A stretch of DNA of 64,000 bases from Blastomonas sp. AAP53 (lineage in GTDB: Bacteria > Pseudomonadota > Alphaproteobacteria > Sphingomonadales > Sphingomonadaceae). The stretch covers positions 124,001 through 188,000 of the forward strand of contig NZ_ANFZ01000006.1 in NCBI RefSeq assembly GCF_000331245.1. The letters run 5' to 3'. Numbering within the stretch: the first letter of the stretch is position 1; every line of letters starts with the position of its first letter. This document shows positions 52,749 to 60,779 of this stretch, piece by piece. The position numbers and the translations under genes were made by a program. The notes under the pieces were generated by a model. That model had not been told where the DNA came from and made no database searches. It saw only the letters and a list, made by a program, of their open reading frames with translations.

Positions 52749-52779
52749 ACCCGGTTGGACATGGTTCAACCGGGTTTTT
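52749..52779 (+). terminator. Rho-independent terminator after the TPR gene
   Basis: ACCCGGTTG (52749-52757) and CAACCGGGT (52767-52775) form a perfect 9-bp stem with a 9-base loop, followed by TTTTC. Confidence 0.9.
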
Positions 52780-52979
52780 CTGTGTCATCGGCTGCCGACT
52801 GTGGCCGATTAGCCACCTGATTGGGCCATAATCGCCTGCCGCAAAGGGTTGCGCGCTTTGTTTGCCGAGGTCGCGGGTGCGCGTACGCCCAGCGCCGACC
52901 CAATAAAAATCATTGAATTCAGAGTGATGCACTTGAGCTTTGCGTGATTGTCGCACGGCTTACACAAATGACTCCGAAG

Positions 52980-53011
52980 AGTCACAAACCTGACCTTCCT
53001 TTGTCATCAAA
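52980..53011 (+). promoter_or_regulatory. Pho-box-like site of the surface lipoprotein gene
   Basis: AGTCACAAACC and TGTCATCAAAA put GTCA half-sites at 52981 and 53003, exactly 22 bp apart. The first unit is nearly the same as TGTCACAAACT before gspC, which also has its second GTCA 22 bp on. That shared pattern, more than any single half-site, supports PhoB control. Confidence 0.6.
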
Positions 53012-53142
53012 ATCGCCCCGCAGGTTCATCTTGCCTGCCTATCAGCCCCCCGAACGGCGTTCCAGGGGGTGGAATCAGATCATCTCCGTTCGTTCCTGAA
53101 AAGCCGACAGACTGTTCTGTCCTGATTTGCGGAGATTCCAAG

Positions 53143-54702
53143 ATGCTCAATGCACGTGTTCGTTCGGTCCTGATGGCTTCGGCCGCAGCCCTGGTGGTTA
53201 CCGCTTGCGGCGCAGATGACGTTGCATCCCCCGGTGAGGGCGTGATCGTTGTTCCTGCTCCGGCACCTGCACCCGCGCCTGCGCCGGCCCCCACGCCGAC
53301 CCCGACTCCTCCTGCTACTGGCCCTGCTGCCGATTGCCCCAACGGCACCGCCAATGTCGGCACGATCACTTTGGGTGGCGGCGCGGTTGCCCGCAACTGC
53401 CAGCTTTCGGGCACCATCACGACCAACCTGGTCATCCCGCGTCGCGCTGGGACCGTCTATTCGCTCTCGGGCCGCGTTCAGGTCGGCATCGATGTCGGTG
53501 CTGCTGGCGGCGCCGGCACGTCGGCTATCCTGACCATCGAACCGGGCGTCACCTTCTTCGGTTCGTCGGGCGCCGACTTCCTGCTGGTCAACCGCGGCTC
53601 GCAGCTGTTTGCCGAAGGCACCGCGACCCAGCCGATCATCTTCACCGCACGTGACAACGTCACCGGCGTTGCTACCGCCAATTCCAAGGGCCTGTGGGGC
53701 GGCGTTGTCATCCTGGGCCGTGCTCCGTTGTCGGATTGCGCGACCGGATCGCCGACCAACCCCAATGGCACGCGCACCGATTGCTCGGGCGTGGTCGAAG
53801 GCACTAACGCCAATTATGGCGGCGCGGTACCGGCCGACAACTCGGGTCGCATCGCGTTCTTCCAGGTCCGTTATTCGGGCTTTGAAGTCCAGCCGGGCAA
53901 CGAACTGAACGGCATCACGCTGGCAGGCGTCGGATCGGGCACGTTCTTCCAGAACGTCCAGGTCTACAACAGCTCGGATGATGGCATCGAATGGTTCGGT
54001 GGTCGCGTGAACGGTCGCAACCTTGTCGGCCTGGGCAACGACGATGACACGTTCGACATGGATCTGGGCTATCAGGGCTTCAACCAGTTCCTGCTTGGTA
54101 TCCAGACCGCCAGCGCCAACCACGTGATTGAAGGCGACTCGAACGGCAACGAAAACGCCGAGCCGCGCACCAAGTGGTCGATGGCAAACGCCACCTTCGT
54201 GTCGACCCAGACCACCGCTGACGAAGCTGCGATCCTGCTGCGCGGCGGCATGGACTTCGCTGCCTACAACAGCGTCATTTCCGGCCCCGGCTGGTGCCTT
54301 GACGTTGACAGCGCGGTGACCATGCAGGCATCGGGCGCTGCAGGCGATGAAGCCGGTCCGCCGCGCTTCGAATCGGTGTTCCTCAGCTGCCCCAACGCCT
54401 TCACCAACGACAACAACGTTGCCGTTGCCGACATCCAGGCGCTGTTCACTGCAGGATCGAACAACACCATCAACGGCACTTCGACGCTGTCGGCCATCTT
54501 CATCAACGGTGCCAATGAAACCGCCCGTCCGGTGTTCAACGTCACCGGCCTCAGCGCAGCTCTGGGCGGCACGTTCTACAACAGTGCGGCTTACATTGGT
54601 GCGGTGCGCGATGCCGCCGACACACGGTTCCAGGGATGGACTTGCGGTCTGTACAGCAGCACGCCTGCCTGCACCGCAGTGCCGGCCATTCCCACGACCT
54701 GA
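53143..54702 (+). CDS. Proline-hinged surface lipoprotein paired with a TonB-dependent receptor and T2SS
   Basis: The 519-residue protein starts with a lipoprotein signal (VLMASAAALVVTACGADD, Cys22). An Ala-Pro/Thr-Pro hinge (PAPAPAPAPAPTPTPTPP, about residues 38-58) comes next. A long, cysteine-containing, Gly- and Asn-rich domain follows, with the look of a right-handed beta-helix (ITLAGVGSGTFFQNVQVYNSSDDGIEWFGG; FDMDLGYQGFNQFLLG). I do not know a reaction for it. A lipoprotein with a flexible linker beside a receptor and a T2SS operon fits a cell-surface protein exported by the T2SS, as with ElpS of Caulobacter. A Pho-box-like site lies upstream. Confidence 0.78.
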   Translation: MLNARVRSVLMASAAALVVTACGADDVASPGEGVIVVPAPAPAPAPAPAPTPTPTPPATGPAADCPNGTANVGTITLGGGAVARNCQLSGTITTNLVIPRRAGTVYSLSGRVQVGIDVGAAGGAGTSAILTIEPGVTFFGSSGADFLLVNRGSQLFAEGTATQPIIFTARDNVTGVATANSKGLWGGVVILGRAPLSDCATGSPTNPNGTRTDCSGVVEGTNANYGGAVPADNSGRIAFFQVRYSGFEVQPGNELNGITLAGVGSGTFFQNVQVYNSSDDGIEWFGGRVNGRNLVGLGNDDDTFDMDLGYQGFNQFLLGIQTASANHVIEGDSNGNENAEPRTKWSMANATFVSTQTTADEAAILLRGGMDFAAYNSVISGPGWCLDVDSAVTMQASGAAGDEAGPPRFESVFLSCPNAFTNDNNVAVADIQALFTAGSNNTINGTSTLSAIFINGANETARPVFNVTGLSAALGGTFYNSAAYIGAVRDAADTRFQGWTCGLYSSTPACTAVPAIPTT

Positions 54703-54724
54703 TTGCAAACCGCTGACCGGTTTC

Positions 54725-54758
54725 GGGGCGGCGGCGAAAAGCGCCGCCGCCCCTTTTT
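54725..54758 (+). terminator. Strong terminator or attenuator between lipoprotein and TonB-receptor genes
   Basis: GGGGCGGCGGCG (54725-54736) and CGCCGCCGCCCC (54742-54753) form a perfect 12-bp stem with a 5-base loop followed by five T. It ends only 21 bases before the receptor ATG and directly before its GGAGGG site. If both genes share the promoter, it would give much more lipoprotein than receptor. Confidence 0.92.
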
Positions 54759-54779
54759 GATGAATTCTTGGAGGGACCC

Positions 54780-57485
54780 ATGGCGAAATTGACGCCGCTT
54801 TCATTCGCTGCACTGCTGATGGCCAGCTCCGGCTTGGTTTCGCCAGTCGCTTTCGCTCAGGAAGCTCCTGCGCCTCAGGCCGACGCGCCTGATGCTCAGG
54901 AACCAGTCGAGGACGAGATCGAAATCTCTGGCCCCGGAGCCGGCAGCAGCGGTGAGGAAATCGTCGTGCGCGGTCGCTTCATCCCCAACCCGATCAAGGC
55001 CACTTCAGAGGTGCTCTCGGTCCTCAGCGAAGCTGATATCGCCCGCACCGCCGATGGCGACATTGCAGGATCGCTGCAGCGCGTCACCGGCCTCAGCGTC
55101 GTTGGCGGCCGCTTCGTGTTCGTTCGCGGACTTGGCGAACGCTATTCGCTCGCGCTGCTCAACGGCTCGCCGCTGACGTCGCCCGATCCGCTGCGCCGTA
55201 CGGTGCCGCTCGATATCTTCCCGACCAGCGTGATCGCCTCGACCACCATCCAGAAGAGCTATTCGGTCGACTATCCGGGTGAATTCGGCGGCGGCGCGAT
55301 CAATCTCACCACCAAGTCGGTGCCGCGCGATCCGTTCTTCAAGATCGAGTTCAGCACCGGCGGTGACACGATCACCACAGGCGAAGTGGGCTATACCTAT
55401 TTCGGTTCGTCGACTGACTTTACCGGTTTCGACAACGGCGCGCGCACACTGCCGGGCAACCTGCGCGATGCGTTCGCCTCTGGAAACCCGATTGCAGCGG
55501 GCACCAATTTCACCGCTGCCGAAGTGCGTGACCTGACCGCGAGCCTGGCCAACGCCAACACGTCACTGATCCAGCGCAACAACAACATTCCGGCCAATTT
55601 CTCTGGCCAGATCAGCGGTGCAACCAGTTTCCTAGTGGGCGATGTCAACATCGGGATCGTCGGTGCCACTGGTATCAACAACACCTGGCGTACGCGCGGC
55701 GGTGTTCAGCAGATTTCTCAGGGCATTGTTCCGGTCAACGGCGTCGATACGCTGAACCCGGATATCGATTTCCGGTACCTGACCACTGAAAACCGGATCG
55801 TGGTCAACGGTTTGCTCGGTATCACTGCCGATGTTGGTGAGCACAAGTTCAAGCTCACCAACCTGTATATCCGCGATACGTTGAAGGATGCGTCGATTCG
55901 TGAGGGTATCGACGCTCGCGTCACCGATACCCGCCTGATCAACCGCAGCCGTACCAACTGGTTTGAACGCCAGTTGATGAACAGCCAGTTCGTCGGAGAA
56001 ATGAAGTTCGACGATTTCCGTCTGAACTTCCGTGGCAGCTATGCCAATTCGCAGCGTGAAGCGCCCTATGAGCGGACGTTCGATTACACCTTCAACGCAG
56101 TGGCTGGAGATTTCGTCAACGATCTGCAGTCAGCGGGTGAAAGCGCGCGCATTGCATTCAGTGACCTGGATGACAATGTCTACGGCGCGAACATCGATCT
56201 GGCCTATGATGCGGACATCGGCATCCCGATCACGCTTTCGGCGGGCTATGCCTATTACAAGAACGACCGTACTTCGGTACGCCGTGACTTCCGCTTCCTG
56301 AGTGGCCAGGGCCCGCTGCCCTTTGCGGTTTCGCAGCAACGCCCCGATTTCCTGCTGTCGGACTTCAACGTCTATACGTTCGACGTCCGCCTGGTGGAAA
56401 CATCGGGGACCAATGGCGCAGCGGCGTATTCCGCCGGCCTGGAAGTCCAGGCAGGCTATCTGCAGTTCGAAGCCAAGTTCACCGACACGCTCAAGCTGCA
56501 GGCCGGTGTGCGGTATGAAGATGGCGACCAGTTCGTGCTGCCGATCGACCTGTTCGGTCTGGGCAGCGCCAACCTGGTGGCGACCAACATCAAGAAGGAC
56601 GACTGGCTTCCCGCCGCGACGCTGACCTGGAACCTGGCTGAAGACATGCAGGTGCGCTTTGCCGCCTCCAAGACCATCGCCCGGCCCCAATTCCGCGAGC
56701 TTGCGCCGCAGCAATATCTCGATCTGGAATTCGATCGCACCTTCTTCGGCAATCCGTTCCTGAAGAACAGCCGACTGATCAACCTTGAAGCCCGCTACGA
56801 GTATTTCTTCGGGCGTGATGAGCGCGTGACGGCGGCGGTGTTTTACAAGGATATCCGCGATCCGATCGAAAACCTGGGCTTCCGGCAGGGCGACAACTTC
56901 TTCACCACCTTCGCCAACGCTCCCAAGGCGACGCTGTACGGTGCGGAAATCGAGCTGGTGAAATATTACGACCTGATCGATCTGGGCGGCAAGTTCTTCG
57001 AAGAGCGCCGTCTGCTGATCGCGGGCAATTACACCTACACCAATTCGGACGTGAAGGTGACCGCGCAGGACCAGATCGCCGACCCTCTCAGTGGCAATAT
57101 GGTGGCAGCGTCCTCCATCTTCCGCACCGGCGGTTTTGCTCTCACCGGCCAGTCGGACCACATCGCGAATGTGCAGTTGGGTCTGGAAGGCACCGGCGAG
57201 CGCCTGTCGCAGCAGACCATCCTGATGTCGTGGAACAGCAACCGCGTCACCAACCGCGGCCCCGCCGGACAGCCTGACTTCGTGGAATATACCGGAGCGC
57301 GGCTCGACTTTGTGTGGCGTGAAGGCTTCAAGATCTTCAACAAGGTTGGTGAACTCAAGTTCGAGGCACGCAACCTGCTCGGAACCGATTATGCCGAGTT
57401 TCAGCAACTGAACGCATCGACGATTCTCAACAATGCCTATGACATTGGCAGGGCGTTCTCGATCGGCGCTTCGATCCAGTTCTGA
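54780..57485 (+). CDS. TonB-dependent receptor linked to the surface lipoprotein and T2SS
   Basis: The 901-residue protein has a signal peptide (about 1-27, ending AFAQ), an acidic Pro/Ala/Glu spacer and a TonB box-like EEIVVRGRFIP near residue 60. The plug domain shows DIAGSLQRVTGLSVVGGRFVFVRGLGERYSLALLNGSPL and FPTSVIASTTIQKSYSVDYPGEFGGGAINLTTKS. A beta-barrel follows, ending FSIGASIQF with a terminal Phe. GGAGGG precedes the ATG. It is separated from the lipoprotein gene only by a terminator. The ligand is unknown; the Pho context suggests a phosphorus-containing nutrient released by the lipoprotein or phosphatase. Confidence 0.93.
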   Translation: MAKLTPLSFAALLMASSGLVSPVAFAQEAPAPQADAPDAQEPVEDEIEISGPGAGSSGEEIVVRGRFIPNPIKATSEVLSVLSEADIARTADGDIAGSLQRVTGLSVVGGRFVFVRGLGERYSLALLNGSPLTSPDPLRRTVPLDIFPTSVIASTTIQKSYSVDYPGEFGGGAINLTTKSVPRDPFFKIEFSTGGDTITTGEVGYTYFGSSTDFTGFDNGARTLPGNLRDAFASGNPIAAGTNFTAAEVRDLTASLANANTSLIQRNNNIPANFSGQISGATSFLVGDVNIGIVGATGINNTWRTRGGVQQISQGIVPVNGVDTLNPDIDFRYLTTENRIVVNGLLGITADVGEHKFKLTNLYIRDTLKDASIREGIDARVTDTRLINRSRTNWFERQLMNSQFVGEMKFDDFRLNFRGSYANSQREAPYERTFDYTFNAVAGDFVNDLQSAGESARIAFSDLDDNVYGANIDLAYDADIGIPITLSAGYAYYKNDRTSVRRDFRFLSGQGPLPFAVSQQRPDFLLSDFNVYTFDVRLVETSGTNGAAAYSAGLEVQAGYLQFEAKFTDTLKLQAGVRYEDGDQFVLPIDLFGLGSANLVATNIKKDDWLPAATLTWNLAEDMQVRFAASKTIARPQFRELAPQQYLDLEFDRTFFGNPFLKNSRLINLEARYEYFFGRDERVTAAVFYKDIRDPIENLGFRQGDNFFTTFANAPKATLYGAEIELVKYYDLIDLGGKFFEERRLLIAGNYTYTNSDVKVTAQDQIADPLSGNMVAASSIFRTGGFALTGQSDHIANVQLGLEGTGERLSQQTILMSWNSNRVTNRGPAGQPDFVEYTGARLDFVWREGFKIFNKVGELKFEARNLLGTDYAEFQQLNASTILNNAYDIGRAFSIGASIQF

Positions 57486-57518
57486 CACGCCATACGGCCG
57501 TACGGCCTACGCAAAAGA

Positions 57519-57547
57519 GGGGGCGGACCGCAGGTCTGCCCCCTTGT
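57519..57547 (+). terminator. Hairpin terminator after the TonB-receptor gene
   Basis: GGGGGCGGACC and GGTCTGCCCCC pair almost perfectly around GCA, followed by TTGT. It separates the receptor from the gspC operon, which has its own Pho-box-like site. Confidence 0.75.
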
Positions 57548-57591
57548 CGTTGGGCTATTGCCGATGGCGCGCGCATTGTCGTTCAAATATC

Positions 57592-57620
57592 TGTCACAAA
57601 CTGGTAATCCAAGCGTCATC
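57592..57620 (+). promoter_or_regulatory. Pho-box-like site of the gsp operon
   Basis: TGTCACAAACTGGTAAT starts at 57592, with GTCA at 57593-57596 and again at 57615-57618, 22 bp apart. The first unit equals the one before the lipoprotein gene except for the first and last bases. It lies 60 bases before the gspC start. Confidence 0.6.
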
Positions 57621-57678
57621 CAGCGCGCCTAGCAGCGTCGGGGGGCCATGGGGATCGGCCTGCAACGGGGAGTGATTC

Positions 57679-58587
57679 GTGGCATCAGCGGCCCAAACTG
57701 GCGCGCAGACTGGCCTAGGTGCTTCGCTCTCCCGATTCCGGTCGGTGCGATTCGAGGCAAAGGGAACAGGGCTGGGGCGCTATCTGCCGACCGGCCTGTA
57801 CGGCTGGCTGCGCGCGTTGCTGGTGCTGGCGCTGATCATTCAGGTCGCCCGGCTGGTGTGGACGATCGTTACACCCATCGCGCCACTTGGTGACTGGCAG
57901 GCGCGCACGGCCAATATCATGTCGCCTTCCGCGCGCGCTGCGCTGTTCGCCAGCTTCGATGGCTTCGACCGGGCGGCAGCGACGGGCGATGCCAGTGCGG
58001 CTGTCACCTCGCTCGACCTGACGCTCTACGGCTTGCGCATGAACGAGGCCTCGGGTGGCGGGTCTGCGATCATTGCGGGGTCAGACGGTGTCCAGCGCAG
58101 CTACGATGTCGGGGAAGAGGTCTCTTCCGGCGTGAAGCTGGTGCAGGTGCTGTTCGATCATGTCGTGCTGGAACGCGCCGGCAGCCGCGAAAGCCTGTTC
58201 CTCGACCAGTCAGTCCCGGCAGAGACGGTGGGCGATGCGCCTCTCGCCGCCGCTGCCGCGCCGGGTGCAGTCGGCGCTCCGCCGGTGGTCCAGGCTCCAG
58301 GCCCGATGACACCCGAGGCGATCAACGGCGGCATCGGTTTTGCCCCGCGCATGGAAAATGGCCGTGCGACCGGCTTTGCTGTCACCCCCAAGGCCGATGG
58401 CGCCGTATTCGCACAGGCCGGGTTCAAGCCGGGCGACATCGTCGTCGAGATCAATGGCCGCAAGGTCAGCTCTGCCGCTGATGGCGCAGCCTTGGCCGGG
58501 CAAATACGGCCTGGCGCGCGCATTTCACTGCTCATCGAACGTGGCACGGAAACCCTTCCCATTGCCCTGATCATCCCGGAAAAATGA
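57679..58587 (+). CDS. gspC: Type II secretion system protein GspC
   Basis: The 302-residue protein has a cytoplasmic N-terminus, one membrane segment (GWLRALLVLALIIQVARLVWTIV, about residues 42-64), the periplasmic HR domain (VTSLDLTLYGLRMNEASGGGSAIIAGSDGVQRSYDVGEEV), an Ala/Pro linker and a C-terminal PDZ domain (GRATGFAVTPKADGAVFAQAGFKPGDIVVEINGRKV). GspC links the inner platform to the GspD secretin. The GTG start follows GGGGAG. The stop overlaps gspD (ATGA). It opens the gspCDEFG operon. Confidence 0.92.
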   Translation: MASAAQTGAQTGLGASLSRFRSVRFEAKGTGLGRYLPTGLYGWLRALLVLALIIQVARLVWTIVTPIAPLGDWQARTANIMSPSARAALFASFDGFDRAAATGDASAAVTSLDLTLYGLRMNEASGGGSAIIAGSDGVQRSYDVGEEVSSGVKLVQVLFDHVVLERAGSRESLFLDQSVPAETVGDAPLAAAAAPGAVGAPPVVQAPGPMTPEAINGGIGFAPRMENGRATGFAVTPKADGAVFAQAGFKPGDIVVEINGRKVSSAADGAALAGQIRPGARISLLIERGTETLPIALIIPEK

Positions 58588-60779
58588 AAAAAAACAGCTC
58601 CCTTTTCGCGCTGGGCGCGGCTCTCGCCCTGGCGACATCGCTGGCCTCGCCATTGGTCGCACAGCACAGTCTGAACGTGCGCGATGCAGACGTGCGGGCG
58701 TTCATCGAGGATGCAGCCTCGGTCACCGGGCGAACGTTCATCATCGATGGCCGGGTGCAGGGCAAGGTGTCGGTCGTCACCGACAGACCGCTCAGCCGCA
58801 GCGAATATTTCGAGGTTTTCCTCTCGACATTGCGCGCCAACGGGCTGATCGCGGTGCCCACCGCCAACGGCGCGTACCGCATCCAGCCGACCGATGGCGC
58901 AGCTTCCGCGCCGGGCCGGGTGGGCAGCCGAGGTGGGCAGAACGAGTTTGTCACCGAGGTCTTCCGCCTGCGTGCGATCGATGCGACGACGGCGGTCGAG
59001 ACGCTGCGGCCGTTGGTCAGCCGCGAAGGATCGATCACTGCCAATCGCAGCGGCAATAGCCTGGTCGTTGCCGATTATGCCGACAACATCCGCCGTATCC
59101 GTGCGCTGATCGGCCAGATCGACCGCGATAACGCGACAACCCAGGTGATCACGCTGAACCATGCCGGCGCGCGCGAGATCGCGATGACGCTCCAGCAGCT
59201 CAGTCCGGCGCCGGGCGGTGGCGCAGAAGGCGGCGGAGGCGGGGCGCCTTTGGTGTCGGTGGTGGCCGTCGACAGCAGCAATTCGGTCGCGCTGCGCGGC
59301 GATGCCCCGACGATCGCGCGGCTCACCGCAATCGCCAAGGAACTGGATGCGCGCGCCGCCAATGGCAGCGAAATCCGCGTGATCTGGCTCGATTATGCCG
59401 ATGCCGAGCAGCTGGTTCCGGTGCTGCAGATGATGGTCGGCGGGCAGGGCGGGGGCGGCGTGCAGCCGATGTCCGCTGCGGCTTCGGCCCCCGCAACCGG
59501 CGGCGCTGCGCCGGCAGCGGCATCTGCGCCCATCGGCGGCGCGGTGGGCCTCTCCAACGGTCGCGGCACCGCGATCATCACCCGCTATGAAGGCGCCAAC
59601 GCGGTGATCATTTCCGCGCCGGTCGATGTCCAGCGTTCGTTGGCCGAGCTCGTGCGGCAGCTCGATATCCGCCAGGAACAGGTACTGGTCGAGGCGATCA
59701 TCGTCGAGATATCGGACAAGGTGGCACGCGAGCTCGGCGTGCAGTTCCTGATCGGCGGCAAGGATATTCCGTTCCTCGTCACGCCCTTTTCCAATGTCGC
59801 GCCCAACATCCTCGACATTGCAGGCGGCATCCTCGCCAACGATCTCGACGAGACCACCACGGTCATCAACGGCGACACCGTCACCACCTCCACCAACAGC
59901 CAAGTCGGCGATTTTCTCCGCCAGAACGCAGCCAACCGGATTCTGGGTGCGCGCGGCGGCTACACCGGCTTTGCCGCCGATATCGGCAACAACCGCGTGC
60001 TGGGCGCGATCATCAACGCGGTGCAGGAAGACAGCGAGTCCAATATCCTCTCGACTCCTTCGCTGACCGTGAACGACAATGTGCAGGGGTCGATCCTGTT
60101 CGGTCAGGAAATCCCGATCAGCACCGGCGAGGCGCTGTCGAACAATTTCGACAATGCCTTCCGCACCATCCAGCGGCAGAATGTCGGCATCGAGCTGGAG
60201 GTGAAACCGCAGATCAACGCGGGCAACCAGGTCAAGCTCGACATCCGGCAGGAGGTCAGCTCGATCGTCGGGCCGGTGAGCAACGATTTCAACGAGCTGA
60301 TCATCAACAAGCGCGAGGTGAAGACCACGGTCACCGTGCGCGACCGCGAGATCATCGCGCTGGGCGGGCTGCTCGATGACAACGAGCGGCGCACGATCCA
60401 GAAGATCCCGCTGCTGGGTGACATTCCGATCATCGGCGAGCTGTTCAAGTCGCGCGGGCGTGAGCGGACCAAGACCAACCTGATGGTGTTCATCCGTCCG
60501 ACGATCCTGCGCACCGCCGAGGATGCGCAGGCTATCGCCGCGCGCCGCTACAATTACGTGCGCGCGGCGCAGATCGAGTTCAACCCCAAGGTCGAGCCCT
60601 CGCTCGACACCATCGTGCGCGATTATCTGGGCGCGAATATCCCCGTGGCCCCTGCCGCAGGGCCGGGCGATCAAGTCATCACGCCACGCGCGATGCCGGG
60701 CACCGCGCCGCTCGACACCACCACGCTGCCGCCGAGCAATGTGCAGCAGTTGCCGCCCATCAACGGAGGTCAGCCATGA
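58584..60779 (+). CDS. gspD: Type II secretion system secretin GspD
   Basis: The 731-residue protein has a signal peptide (about 1-27), N0 domain (SLNVRDADVRAFIEDAASVTGRTFIIDGRVQGKVSVV), N1-N3 domains with a Gly-rich loop (APGGGAEGGGGG) and an Ala/Gly/Pro insert in N3. The secretin core includes VLVEAIIVEISDKVARELGVQF, ILSTPSLTVNDN and VTVRDREIIALGGLLDDNERRT, ending in a Pro/Gln tail. It is the outer-membrane channel. Coupled to gspC and gspE by ATGA overlaps. No S-domain pilotin site is obvious. Confidence 0.95.
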   Translation: MKKNSSLFALGAALALATSLASPLVAQHSLNVRDADVRAFIEDAASVTGRTFIIDGRVQGKVSVVTDRPLSRSEYFEVFLSTLRANGLIAVPTANGAYRIQPTDGAASAPGRVGSRGGQNEFVTEVFRLRAIDATTAVETLRPLVSREGSITANRSGNSLVVADYADNIRRIRALIGQIDRDNATTQVITLNHAGAREIAMTLQQLSPAPGGGAEGGGGGAPLVSVVAVDSSNSVALRGDAPTIARLTAIAKELDARAANGSEIRVIWLDYADAEQLVPVLQMMVGGQGGGGVQPMSAAASAPATGGAAPAAASAPIGGAVGLSNGRGTAIITRYEGANAVIISAPVDVQRSLAELVRQLDIRQEQVLVEAIIVEISDKVARELGVQFLIGGKDIPFLVTPFSNVAPNILDIAGGILANDLDETTTVINGDTVTTSTNSQVGDFLRQNAANRILGARGGYTGFAADIGNNRVLGAIINAVQEDSESNILSTPSLTVNDNVQGSILFGQEIPISTGEALSNNFDNAFRTIQRQNVGIELEVKPQINAGNQVKLDIRQEVSSIVGPVSNDFNELIINKREVKTTVTVRDREIIALGGLLDDNERRTIQKIPLLGDIPIIGELFKSRGRERTKTNLMVFIRPTILRTAEDAQAIAARRYNYVRAAQIEFNPKVEPSLDTIVRDYLGANIPVAPAAGPGDQVITPRAMPGTAPLDTTTLPPSNVQQLPPINGGQP

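Larger units (their letters stand above)
52717..53142. other. Regulatory intergenic region before the surface lipoprotein gene
   Basis: The 426 bases hold the terminator of the TPR gene (52749-52779), then about 180 bases without a recognisable element. After these come TGACTC-CGAA-GAGTCA (52969-52984) overlapping the first half-site of a Pho-box-like sequence (52980-53011), and a leader of about 130 bases before the lipoprotein ATG. No credible gene lies here. Confidence 0.6.
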
